Source: Micavibrio aeruginosavorus (lineage in GTDB: Bacteria; Pseudomonadota; Alphaproteobacteria; Micavibrionales; Micavibrionaceae). Taken from it: a stretch of DNA of 8,539 nucleotides. The DNA lies in contig QFNK01000067.1 in NCBI GenBank assembly GCA_003240795.1, positions 1-8,539 of the forward strand, in the 5' to 3' direction. A program made the position numbers and the translations under genes. Shown here piece by piece: positions 1 through 6,640 of this stretch (positions are counted from its first letter, which is position 1; each line of letters opens with the position of its first letter). The notes beneath the pieces are model-generated. The model was not told where the DNA came from, made no database searches, and saw only the letters and a list, made by a program, of their open reading frames with translations.

Positions 1-6
1 GGCGGC

Positions 7-1203
7 ATGCGTGCGATTTTAAAGTTTGCAGATTTGTCCGGTCTCGATCTTTCGGGGCGCGATTTGTCGCAAGCGGACTTTACCGGCTCGACCCTGGCCG
101 GGTGCGATCTGTCCCAGGCGAAATTCGTCTGCGCCTGCTTCTTCTCCTGTGACCTTCAGAAAGCCGACCTCTCAAACTCGATCCTGAACCGGAGCGATTT
201 CCGTGGCGCCCTCCTTGCAGGAGCAAATCTGTCGGGCGCGAACATGGACTCCGCCGATTTCCGTGAGGGAAAGATCATGGAACGCGGCGAATACGGCATG
301 CTTGTCAACAAACCGCTTCCGTCCTTTCCTGAAGGAAAACCTGTATCGGGTACAATCTTCACCGGCGCAAAGCTGAACGGCACGAATATGAGCGGCGTAA
401 AAGCTGGCGGTGCGGATTTCTCCGACGCCGATCTTTCGGGTGTTATCCTGAATCAGGCACAACTGCCCGACGTCAATTTCGACGGGGCGAACCTGACCAA
501 AGCCGATCTGACCGGCGCGGACCTCAGCCGCGCAAACCTGTCCAACGCAATCATTTCCGGCGCGATCCTTCGCAATGCAGAGCTTCAGGGCGCAATTCAG
601 GAAAACACTATCCGCGACGAAATCGTGGGCCAGCGTCTTGAGGCCGGCACCCAGACACTCGAAGCCATGCTGGCCATGCACCGCAAATGGATTGCAAGCG
701 CAGGGCGTGATGGCGCGCAGATGGATTTGTCCAACCATGACCTGCGGGATATTCCGGCTCTTGCGAAATACCCCCTTACCGCCGCCCGCGCGGTGCATGC
801 GACGTTCCTCGGCCTGAACATGGAAAGCTCAAACATCCAGAGCGCCGTAATGGACTACAGCGATTTCAGGGACTGCCGTCTTGGCAAGGCGGATTTCCGC
901 GGCTCCTCCCTCAAGGGGGCGCGCTTTGAACGGGCGGATATGACGGGCGCCAATCTCGGGCCCCTCAAATTCGACACGCCGGAGGGCCGCGGCGTAAGGC
1001 TCCAGCGCGTAAACCTGTCAGGCGCGTCTTTGAAATTCACGGTGCTGAGAGACTGTGACTTCCGTGATTCCATCATGATGGGCGTCGATCTGACGAATGC
1101 CGCCCTGATCGGCTGCGACCTCCGCGGCGCGGATCTGACAGGCGCAATTTTGAACGGGATCAGCCTTGAGGGCGCTAATATCGACGGCGCGATCATCCGT
1201 TAG
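7..1203 (+). CDS. Pentapeptide-repeat protein, 398 aa
   Basis: Nearly the whole protein follows the A(D/N)LXX five-residue periodicity, which folds as a right-handed quadrilateral beta-helix. Repeats form three blocks, about residues 7-87, 115-197 and 237-396. Two non-repeat linkers separate them: 88-114, rich in Gly/Pro/Lys, and 198-236, a likely helical segment containing ETLEAMLAMHRKW-like sequence. No signal peptide, membrane segment or enzymatic domain is visible, so it is probably soluble. Some members of the superfamily (Qnr, MfpA) mimic DNA and bind gyrase. Those are about half this length and lack such linkers, so that role is not claimed here. The frame is open to the left window edge with no visible Shine-Dalgarno before the ATG, so the true start may lie upstream. 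Family is certain; function unknown. Confidence 0.9.
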   Translation: MRAILKFADLSGLDLSGRDLSQADFTGSTLAGCDLSQAKFVCACFFSCDLQKADLSNSILNRSDFRGALLAGANLSGANMDSADFREGKIMERGEYGMLVNKPLPSFPEGKPVSGTIFTGAKLNGTNMSGVKAGGADFSDADLSGVILNQAQLPDVNFDGANLTKADLTGADLSRANLSNAIISGAILRNAELQGAIQENTIRDEIVGQRLEAGTQTLEAMLAMHRKWIASAGRDGAQMDLSNHDLRDIPALAKYPLTAARAVHATFLGLNMESSNIQSAVMDYSDFRDCRLGKADFRGSSLKGARFERADMTGANLGPLKFDTPEGRGVRLQRVNLSGASLKFTVLRDCDFRDSIMMGVDLTNAALIGCDLRGADLTGAILNGISLEGANIDGAIIR

Positions 1204-1214
1204 GAATTTTCCTT

Positions 1215-1238
1215 AAAACCCCAGATATCGGGGGATTT
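1215..1238 (+). terminator. Weak terminator-like hairpin after the pentapeptide-repeat gene
   Basis: Fourteen bases beyond the stop codon, AAAACCCC (1215-1222) faces GGGG and then ATTT (1230-1238) across a seven-base loop. The core is only four G-C pairs, extended by A-T pairs if one G or A bulges. The trailing T-run is short. It sits at the right place to separate the upstream gene from mutL, but a weak stem makes this tentative. Confidence 0.3.
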
Positions 1239-1287
1239 CTGCCCTGTGCATCTTCCGGAAAAGCCGCGGATTTTGTAGTATCCGGCC

Positions 1288-3105
1288 ATGCGTATACGTC
1301 ATCTGCCCGATTATCTGGTCAACCAGATCGCCGCCGGCGAGGTCATCGAAAGACCTGCCGCCGCGGTGAAGGAAATCGTCGAGAACGCGATCGATGCTGG
1401 CTCCAGCATGATCGAGGTCGATTTGCGCGATGGCGGCAAGAGCATGATCCGCGTCCGCGACAACGGATCAGGCATGACGCGGGAGGAACTCACCGCCTGT
1501 GTCGAACGCCATGCGACCTCCAAACTGCCCGACGACGACCTCGTAAATATCCGCCATCTGGGCTTTCGCGGCGAAGCGCTCCCGTCCATCGGTGCGGTCA
1601 GCCGTCTGAAAATCACGACCAAACATGCGGACGAGCCGAACGCCTGGACGATTTCCGTCGAAGGCGGCCGCAAGATTGATCCCGCGCCCTCCGCACACCC
1701 GCAAGGCACAACCGTAGAAATCAGCGATCTGTTTTTCGCGACCCCTGCCCGCCTGAAATTCCTGAAGACGGACCGTGCCGAATATGCCGCCGTCAAGGAT
1801 ATGCTGTCCCGCATCGCTATGGCGCATCCGGACGTGACGTTCAAGCTGACCCACAACGGCGCGTCTTCTTTTACCGTCAATGGCGCGCAAGGCGAATTGG
1901 ATGGCATACGCCACTCAAGGCTGTCCGATATACTGGGGCGCGATTTCGGCGACAACTGCGTGCCCGTTTCCGCAAAACGCGATTATGTCGGCATCACGGG
2001 CTATGCGGGCCTGCCAAGCTATGACAAGGGCACGGCGCAGCATCAGTTCCTTTTCGTCAATGGCCGTCCTGTACGCGACCGCCTGCTCCTCGGTTGCATA
2101 CGCGCCGCCTATACCGACCTTCTCTCTCGCGATCGCCACCCCGTTGTGGCGCTATATATTGATGTTCCGCCGGACGAGGTCGACGTAAACGTACATCCGG
2201 CAAAAGCGGAAGTGCGCTTCCGCGACAGCGCCCTCGTCCGCGGCGCAATCATCAGCGCGATCAAACATGCGCTTCTGGAAGGGGGCCAGACGACATCCAC
2301 GACGATTTCATCCTTCGCGCTTTCGTCATTCCAGCCGCAGCAGAGTAGCGGCCCCGCCCTGCCCTATGGCCGCGGCGCATACCGCCCTGCAATGCCATCC
2401 TATAGCGGATACGGCAATCTGGCGGAGAAGGTTGAACAGACCTATGCCCCATTGATGGAAACATTGCCGTCCGCGCGCGCAGAAATATCCGCTGTTGCCG
2501 CACACGCGAACGAAGAAGCATCCTTCCCCCTGGGTGCGGCGCGGGCGCAGCTGCATGAAAACTACATCGTCGCGCAAACCGAAGACGGCATGGTTCTGGT
2601 GGACCAGCATGCCGCGCATGAACGCCTCGTCTACGAAAAATTCAAGGCGCAAACGGCAAATGGCGGCATCGCGGCGCAAGGGCTGCTCATCCCCGAAATC
2701 ATAGACCTTGGCGACACCGCCGCCGCCGCCATTCTTGAAAAAGCGGACGTTTTCGCAAAGCTGGGGCTCGAGATAGAACCTTTCGGCGTCGGCGCGATCG
2801 CCGTGCGAAGCATCCCTGCGCTTATCTCCGGCAAGGCGGATATCAGTAAACTTGTTACCGACATTGCCGACGAATTGCAGGATCAGGAAAACTCCATACT
2901 TTTGGAAGAAAAACTCAACGCCGTTCTTTCCACCATGGCATGCCATGGCTCCGTGCGCTCCGGCCGCCGCATGAACGCGGAGGAAATGAACGCCTTGCTG
3001 CGCCAGATGGAAGAAACGGAAAACTCCGGCCACTGTAACCACGGCCGCCCGACCTACATCCGGCTCAGCCTCAAAGACATCGAAAAACTTTTTCACAGAC
3101 GGTAG
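1288..3105 (+). CDS. mutL: DNA mismatch repair protein MutL (endonuclease type)
   Basis: MutL couples mismatch recognition by MutS to strand incision and excision. The N-terminal GHKL ATPase is complete: EIVENAIDAGS (29-39, with E32 and N33), DNGSGM (58-63), GFRGEAL (92-98) and ATPAR (151-155), followed by VNVHPAK (300-306) of the transducer domain. A low-complexity linker spans about 330-415. The C-terminal dimerisation domain carries the metal-dependent nicking motif DQHA-x2-E-x4-E (439-450), a QGLLIP beta-clamp-binding motif (464-469), ACHGS (551-555) and CNHGRP (583-588). These features mark a MutL that nicks DNA itself, as in bacteria without MutH. The 605-residue length is normal. The ATG at 1288 is the natural start because the conserved N-terminus begins within a few residues. 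No strong Shine-Dalgarno is visible before it. It heads a tight run with the next two genes. Confidence 0.98.
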   Translation: MRIRHLPDYLVNQIAAGEVIERPAAAVKEIVENAIDAGSSMIEVDLRDGGKSMIRVRDNGSGMTREELTACVERHATSKLPDDDLVNIRHLGFRGEALPSIGAVSRLKITTKHADEPNAWTISVEGGRKIDPAPSAHPQGTTVEISDLFFATPARLKFLKTDRAEYAAVKDMLSRIAMAHPDVTFKLTHNGASSFTVNGAQGELDGIRHSRLSDILGRDFGDNCVPVSAKRDYVGITGYAGLPSYDKGTAQHQFLFVNGRPVRDRLLLGCIRAAYTDLLSRDRHPVVALYIDVPPDEVDVNVHPAKAEVRFRDSALVRGAIISAIKHALLEGGQTTSTTISSFALSSFQPQQSSGPALPYGRGAYRPAMPSYSGYGNLAEKVEQTYAPLMETLPSARAEISAVAAHANEEASFPLGAARAQLHENYIVAQTEDGMVLVDQHAAHERLVYEKFKAQTANGGIAAQGLLIPEIIDLGDTAAAAILEKADVFAKLGLEIEPFGVGAIAVRSIPALISGKADISKLVTDIADELQDQENSILLEEKLNAVLSTMACHGSVRSGRRMNAEEMNALLRQMEETENSGHCNHGRPTYIRLSLKDIEKLFHRR

Positions 3106-3110
3106 AAACC

Positions 3111-3620
3111 ATGGAAACCAAAGAACAGAAAAACATCATCAACGTCCTCTATTTCCTGCTGATCATATCCAGCGTGCTGTCCTTCGTTCCGCACACAATT
3201 CCGCAGGTCTTGTCCATTGCCACGCTGATCCTGTCTTTGTGCGCCGCCTATTTCTACCGCTCCCGCGATACGCAGGACGGATTGATGTACAACCACATGA
3301 CCTACCTGATCGGCACGATCTGGTACGGAACGACATTTATCGTCATAGGCATGATCCTTACGGTTCTCTGGGTTTACATGAAAGGCGATCACACGGCGAT
3401 CTATAACCTTACCGCCGATATTCAGAACGGCATGATGATGACGGAAGACGATATGTACGCCGTCATGCAAACCTATATGGATGACAATTATAAACTCCTG
3501 CTTCTTGCCAGCACGGTAACAATAGGCCCGGGACTTGCCTATTTCATCTACCGCGTCGTGCGCGGCTACAAACGGGCGATGGACGGATACCGTATCGCGA
3601 ACCCGAAAAGCTGGCTGTAA
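3111..3620 (+). CDS. Small tetraspan inner-membrane protein
   Basis: This 169-residue protein has four hydrophobic segments, about residues 9-27, 30-48, 64-90 and 128-149. A polar, Met/Asp-rich region (91-126) lies between segments three and four. The short basic tail after the last helix (YRVVRGYKRAMDGY, then NPKSWL) and the TYLIGTIW stretch recall the small DUF4870/Tic20-like membrane proteins common in proteobacteria. That assignment is from memory of the pattern, not a search. It starts 5 bases after mutL and ends 9 bases before the purN-like gene, so it is almost certainly cotranscribed and probably translationally coupled. There is no evidence that it works with either neighbour. Function unknown. 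Confidence 0.85.
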   Translation: METKEQKNIINVLYFLLIISSVLSFVPHTIPQVLSIATLILSLCAAYFYRSRDTQDGLMYNHMTYLIGTIWYGTTFIVIGMILTVLWVYMKGDHTAIYNLTADIQNGMMMTEDDMYAVMQTYMDDNYKLLLLASTVTIGPGLAYFIYRVVRGYKRAMDGYRIANPKSWL

Positions 3621-3629
3621 GAAACGATC

Positions 3630-4214
3630 ATGAAGATCGCTTTCCTAGCTTCCCACAACGGCAGCGCCGCCAAGGCCATAGCCGAGGCCTGCCTGAACGG
3701 AACAATCCCCGCACGCCCGCACCTGCTTATCAGCAACAACGAAAACGCAAACGCGGTTTCGTGGGCAAAGGAATTGCAATTAAAGACCGCCCTCATCAAC
3801 GCATCGAACGCGCAAAATCCGGATTCTGCCATCGCGGGACTCTTGCTCGATCATGAAATCGACATTGTCATCTGCTCCGGTTACATGCGCCTGATCGGAC
3901 AGGAAACGATCGCCGCCGTTCATGGCGCGATCCTGAACATCCATCCCGCGCTTCTTCCGAAATACGGCGGAAAAGGCATGTATGGAAGCCACGTGCATAA
4001 GGCCGTATTCGACGCGGGCGATGCGGAGACAGGCGCAACCATTCATCTGGTTGATTCCGAATATGACCGCGGGCGCATCCTGGCGCAGAAAAAAATCCCC
4101 GTGCTGCCATCTGACAGCGCCGGGGATATAGAGGAAAAGGTCAAGGCGTTGGAGCCGGCCTTCTATATAGAAACATTGCAGAAAATTATCTCCGGCGATA
4201 TCGCCTTGCGCTGA
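3630..4214 (+). CDS. purN: Phosphoribosylglycinamide formyltransferase (PurN-like)
   Basis: The family transfers a formyl group from 10-formyl-tetrahydrofolate to glycinamide ribonucleotide, the third step of de novo purine synthesis, in the cytoplasm. The phosphate-binding start is ASHNGSAAKAI (7-17), SGYMRLI (83-89) precedes the active site, and the catalytic Asn-His-Asp triad can be placed at N103 and H105 (ILNIHPALLPK) and D146 (EYDRG). At 194 residues it is slightly shorter than typical PurN (about 210). The stretch PKYGGKGMYGSHVHKAV (110-126) replaces the form usual in proteobacteria and resembles a variant I associate with Bacteroidetes-type PurN. The gene is not beside purM, its common partner. 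It could therefore be a second or transferred copy, or a formyltransferase for a related substrate. TAAGAAACG before the ATG may act as a weak ribosome binding site. Confidence 0.88.
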   Translation: MKIAFLASHNGSAAKAIAEACLNGTIPARPHLLISNNENANAVSWAKELQLKTALINASNAQNPDSAIAGLLLDHEIDIVICSGYMRLIGQETIAAVHGAILNIHPALLPKYGGKGMYGSHVHKAVFDAGDAETGATIHLVDSEYDRGRILAQKKIPVLPSDSAGDIEEKVKALEPAFYIETLQKIISGDIALR

Positions 4215-6029
4215 TTACTCGGCAGCCGACAACACCGCCTTGTCACCAACAAGATCCAACGCCTGCATATCGTACAAACGCTTGTAGGCGGAATCCGGAT
4301 CGGCGATCAAAGCCGCATGGGTTCCCTGCTCGACAATACGCCCCTGATCGAACACAAGAATACGGTCAACCGCCTTGATGGTCGCAAGCCTGTGCGCGAT
4401 GGTAATTGTCGTGCGCCCCTCTATCAAACCTTCCAGCGCCTTCTGGATATAATGCTCCGATACGGAATCCAGCGATGATGTCGCCTCATCCAGGATCAGG
4501 ATAGGACAATCGGCAAGAACGGCCCTGGCAATGGCCACGCGTTGACGCTCGCCACCCGAGAGTTTCACACCGCGTTCACCGACCAGCGTGTCATATCCCT
4601 GCGGCAACGACACGATGAAATCATGCGCGTAAGCTTTCTTCGCGGCCTCGACGATTTCGTCCATGCTGGCATCGGGATGGCCATAGGCGATGTTGGACGC
4701 GATCGAGCGGTGGAACAAAATCGGCTCCTGCGGCACAAGGGCAATTGCTTTACGCAAAGACTCCAGTGTAACTGCACGAATGTCCTGCCCGTCGATACGC
4801 ACCGCCCCCTCCTGCACATCGTAGAGACGCTGCACCAGCTTGACGAACGTGGACTTTCCGGAACCCGAATGCCCGACAAGCGCAATCTTCTCACCCGCCT
4901 TGATCGTCAGGGAGAAATCATCATAAATCTTGTCCTGCTTGTTGGCATAAGCAAATCCGACTTTGTCGAATATGATTTCGCCTTCTTTTGCCAGAAGCGG
5001 GACGGCGCCGGGCATTTCAACGACATCATCTTTGTGCTTCCAGAAAGAAATGACATCCTCCATCTCCGCCATGGCTTTCATCAGGTTGGAAATCTGTTCC
5101 CCGATATGACGAAGATAGCCGGCCATGACGATATAGGCCGTCAGAACATAAACGACATCCGCCGCACTTGCCTGTCCGCGCGACCATAGATGCACCGCGG
5201 TGCCGACCATGACGCCCATCATCAAAAGCGCAAGATAGCGTCGGATAAGATCGACTATGTTCGCCGTCTGCCAGGCGTTGATGGATATGCCGCGCCAGTC
5301 CGTTGCAACGTCTTCGAACCGCAACTCCTCCGCCTTCTCACGGCCGAAGGCTTTGACGGCGGAGTTTCCGGTGATGGCGTCTGCCAGAAACGCCCCCACT
5401 TTCGTATCGGCATCGGCAGAACGGCGGAATTTCGGCGCGTTGATACACATCACCGCCCAGACGCTGAAACCGATGTAAAGCGTAACGGTGGCAAGCGTTA
5501 CCCAGCCCATGAGCGTCCAGCGCGAAAACATTATCCCGATTGTCGAGATAATAACAATCGCCGTGGGGTAAAGAAACATGAAGATATTGTCTTCAAACAC
5601 GTCGAACGACCACATGCCGCGCGTGATTTTCCGCACTGTCCCACCGGCGAAAGCGTTGGCGTGCCAGTCGGTCGAAAAACGCTGAACGCGCGCAAAGCTT
5701 TCCGTTACGATTGTATAGAGGCTGCGCACGGCGAATTTGTTCCAGACGAACATGGTCCCGTTCCGCAGCGTATGATAGACAAACTCCAAGGCGATAAAGA
5801 TGGCGAAAATCTTGATCAGGTTTTCTGTCCATCCTTCCGCACCCGCAGCCGTATCGCTCACCGCCTGTACGAGCCAGCCCGTGACGACAGGAAAAAGGGT
5901 ATCCGCGAATGCGGCAAAACCCATTCCGAGCAAAAGAACCGGAAAGTATTTCGCCTGAGGCCGCCAGACATGCGCGGTGAAACGGGCGACGTCGCGGAAA
6001 TTGATTTTGTCTTTTTTACTCTGTGTCAT
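4215..6029 (-). CDS. ABC half-exporter, permease fused to ATPase (MsbA/multidrug type)
   Basis: A 604-residue exporter with six transmembrane helices followed by a nucleotide-binding domain; it would work as a homodimer or heterodimer in the inner membrane. Hydrophobic segments fall near residues 28-51, 72-89, 149-167, 172-194, 264-282 and 290-306. The ATPase is intact: Walker A GHSGSGKST (386-394), Q-loop VPQEP (432-436), signature LSGGERQ (490-496), Walker B ILILDE (510-515) and switch His546. Family members export lipids, peptides or drugs; the sequence does not show which. I place the start at the ATG at 6029 because GCAGGA (6038-6043) sits 8 bases before it. A longer reading from a TTG at 6086 would translate the terminator hairpin and is rejected. 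The gene is preceded by a leader-peptide attenuator and an XRE repressor gene. No partner half-transporter is adjacent. Confidence 0.95.
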   Translation of the reverse strand: MTQSKKDKINFRDVARFTAHVWRPQAKYFPVLLLGMGFAAFADTLFPVVTGWLVQAVSDTAAGAEGWTENLIKIFAIFIALEFVYHTLRNGTMFVWNKFAVRSLYTIVTESFARVQRFSTDWHANAFAGGTVRKITRGMWSFDVFEDNIFMFLYPTAIVIISTIGIMFSRWTLMGWVTLATVTLYIGFSVWAVMCINAPKFRRSADADTKVGAFLADAITGNSAVKAFGREKAEELRFEDVATDWRGISINAWQTANIVDLIRRYLALLMMGVMVGTAVHLWSRGQASAADVVYVLTAYIVMAGYLRHIGEQISNLMKAMAEMEDVISFWKHKDDVVEMPGAVPLLAKEGEIIFDKVGFAYANKQDKIYDDFSLTIKAGEKIALVGHSGSGKSTFVKLVQRLYDVQEGAVRIDGQDIRAVTLESLRKAIALVPQEPILFHRSIASNIAYGHPDASMDEIVEAAKKAYAHDFIVSLPQGYDTLVGERGVKLSGGERQRVAIARAVLADCPILILDEATSSLDSVSEHYIQKALEGLIEGRTTITIAHRLATIKAVDRILVFDQGRIVEQGTHAALIADPDSAYKRLYDMQALDLVGDKAVLSAAE

Positions 6030-6037
6030 GTCTATAG

Positions 6038-6043
6038 TCCTGC
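6038..6043 (-). promoter_or_regulatory. Ribosome binding site that sets the exporter start
   Basis: On the minus strand GCAGGA lies 8 bases upstream of the ATG at 6029, a normal spacing. It lies only two bases after the last U of the terminator tract (6046), so a terminated leader RNA would end just before this site and carry none of the exporter's translation signals. Confidence 0.75.
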
Positions 6044-6045
6044 AT

Positions 6046-6079
6046 AAAAAATAACCCCGAAAACCGCGTTTTCGAGGGG
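6046..6079 (-). terminator. Intrinsic terminator in the exporter leader
   Basis: Read on the minus strand, CCCCTCGAAAAC (6079-6068) pairs with GTTTTCGGGG (6064-6055) across a three-base loop. This gives ten pairs with one bulged T at 6075, followed directly by TTATTTTTT (6054-6046). It is the classic form of a rho-independent terminator. On the plus strand no T-run follows the stem, so it acts in one direction only. Because it lies 17 bases before the exporter ATG, it must control read-through into that gene unless transcription starts inside it. Confidence 0.85.
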
Positions 6080-6171
6080 AGATCAAAGAAAATATAAAAG
6101 GAAATCTTTGTCAGGCCCGAAAACGAAATTGTTTCCGGACCAAAGCGGTTAAAACCGCCCGTACCCGGAAA
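6046..6171 (-). promoter_or_regulatory. Transcription attenuator with competing RNA hairpins
   Basis: Five minus-strand segments can pair alternatively. Segment 1 (6171-6163, TTTCCGGGT) lies in leader codons 12-15. Segment 2 is 6141-6131 (GGTCCGGAAAC), segment 3 is 6124-6114 (GTTTTCGGGCC), segment 4 is 6079-6068 and segment 5 is 6064-6055. Pairing 1:2 gives nine pairs including two G-U. Pairing 2:3 gives eleven pairs including two G-U, with a six-base loop. Pairing 3:4 gives nine pairs and would act as antiterminator; 4:5 is the terminator. A small extra hairpin, GCGG-to-CCGC at 6145-6158, contains the leader stop codon. This nested 1:2, 2:3, 3:4, 4:5 order is the hallmark of ribosome-controlled attenuation. 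The pairings are seen in the sequence; the regulatory role is inferred. Confidence 0.7.
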
Positions 6172-6205
6172 GGGTGCGCACAAAATTTGATTTATAATTA
6201 TTCAT
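6149..6205 (-). CDS. Leader peptide of the exporter attenuator, 18 aa
   Basis: The peptide reads MNNYKSNFVRTLSGYGRF and ends with TAA. Its ATG is preceded by AAGGAAAGGAG (6222-6212), with six bases between the AGGAG core and the start, the strongest ribosome binding site in the region. The stop lies inside a small hairpin, and codons 12-15 form segment 1 of the attenuator. No amino acid is repeated the way it is in biosynthetic leaders such as trp or his (two Tyr, two Phe, two Gly, two Arg). Sensing of one amino acid is therefore less likely than ribosome stalling by an inhibitor or a general response to translation rate. By analogy, leader peptides precede some multidrug ABC exporters (B. 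subtilis bmrB before bmrCD) and ribosome-targeting resistance genes. Translation is inferred, not shown. Confidence 0.65.
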   Translation of the reverse strand: MNNYKSNFVRTLSGYGRF

Positions 6206-6234
6206 TGCTCGCTCCTTTCCTTGGGTTGAATGTT

Positions 6235-6262
6235 GCTATGCCGCAAAGGTGTCACAGGACAA
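6235..6262 (-). promoter_or_regulatory. Candidate promoter for the leader and exporter
   Basis: On the minus strand TTGTCC (6262-6257) could serve as a -35 element, and CATAGC (6240-6235), 16 bases on, as a poor -10 element. A promoter must exist somewhere between the repressor stop codon and the leader ATG if the exporter is transcribed independently. The match is weak. Its best support is that the -35 overlaps the operator-like dyad at 6257-6274. Confidence 0.25.
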
Positions 6263-6274
6263 GCAGTTTTGTCC
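6257..6274. promoter_or_regulatory. Operator-like dyad O4 between repressor gene and exporter leader
   Basis: GGACAA and TTGTCC form a perfect six-base inverted repeat around GCAGTT. The core ACAAGCAGTTTTGT (6259-6272) matches the ACAA-N6-TTGT pattern of the three sites on the other side of the repressor gene, including the G at position five. No T-run follows on either strand, so it is a better operator than terminator, although in RNA it could also form a hairpin. It lies 52 bases upstream of the leader-peptide ATG. Confidence 0.6.
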
Positions 6275-6283
6275 AGAAAAATA

Positions 6284-6640
6284 TTACTTGTCTTTCTTCC
6301 GGCGCGTTTTCATCAGTTCCAGCAGCAAGGCCTGATCCTTTTTCGGCATGGCGAAGTAATTCTCTAAAACCTCATGCCCCTTTTCAGACAGCCCTTGCGA
6401 ACGGCCGGCCTTCGCTTTTTCCGGCATGATATTCATGGTCAGCCATTCATAAGGAACATCTAATTCCAGAGAGAGGCGGTGCAGGTAGCGCGGAGAACGC
6501 GCCTTCCCCGCCTCCGCCTGCTGTATCGCCTGCTGGGTCGTTTCTGCGATACGTGCAAGGTCGATCTGGCTGAGCTCCTTCACCGAACGGATGTATTTCA
6601 AACGGTCGGCCAGCTCCGGAAGATTTTTGAGTGAAATCAT
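6284..6640 (-). CDS. XRE/Cro-CI family transcriptional regulator, 118 aa
   Basis: Residues 13-67 form an HTH_3 domain: RLKYIRSVKELSQIDLARIA, then TTQQAIQQAEAGKARSP (the recognition helix region, about 34-43) and YLHRLSLELDVPYEWL. The remaining 50 residues are charged and helical, ending in a lysine/arginine-rich tail (TRRKKDK). There is no LexA/CI-type peptidase domain, so release by RecA-driven cleavage is unlikely; a ligand or a protein partner is more plausible. The ATG at 6640 is the only ATG start before an in-frame stop at 6650-6652, and no Shine-Dalgarno precedes it. The mRNA may therefore be leaderless, as lambda cI is from its maintenance promoter. The gene is flanked by four similar dyads, three upstream and one downstream, which suggests autoregulation and control of the exporter. 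Targets are inferred from these sites. Confidence 0.9.
   Translation of the reverse strand: MISLKNLPELADRLKYIRSVKELSQIDLARIAETTQQAIQQAEAGKARSPRYLHRLSLELDVPYEWLTMNIMPEKAKAGRSQGLSEKGHEVLENYFAMPKKDQALLLELMKTRRKKDK

Noticed and set aside
172..798. A 208-codon open frame on the minus strand opposite the pentapeptide-repeat gene
   Set aside because: Its apparent repeats (AxQxCxxE-like) are the complement of the periodic codons of the pentapeptide repeats.
7..1203. Assigning the pentapeptide-repeat protein as a quinolone resistance (Qnr) protein
   Set aside because: It is almost twice the length of Qnr proteins, has two long linkers and shows no specific Qnr features; repeat content alone does not give function.
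2326..3096. A 256-codon open frame on the minus strand opposite mutL
   Set aside because: It mirrors the conserved C-terminal half of MutL, and the Cys/His/Arg/Phe-rich translation matches no family.
4233..4247. ACAA and TTGT near the end of the exporter gene
   Set aside because: The spacing is seven bases, not six, the spacer lacks the shared G, and it lies within coding sequence, so it is not counted as an operator.
5190..6047. A 285-codon open frame on the plus strand opposite the exporter
   Set aside because: It is antisense to a complete ABC exporter with all motifs. Its composition is rich in Arg, His and Asp, with no recognisable domain, which is typical of a shadow frame.
6055..6079. 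The exporter leader hairpin as a bidirectional terminator
   Set aside because: On the plus strand the stem is followed by AGATCAAAG with no T-run, and no plus-strand gene ends there.
6149..6205. Leader peptide as a classic amino-acid biosynthesis attenuator
   Set aside because: There are no consecutive codons for a single amino acid, and the downstream gene is an exporter, not a biosynthetic enzyme.
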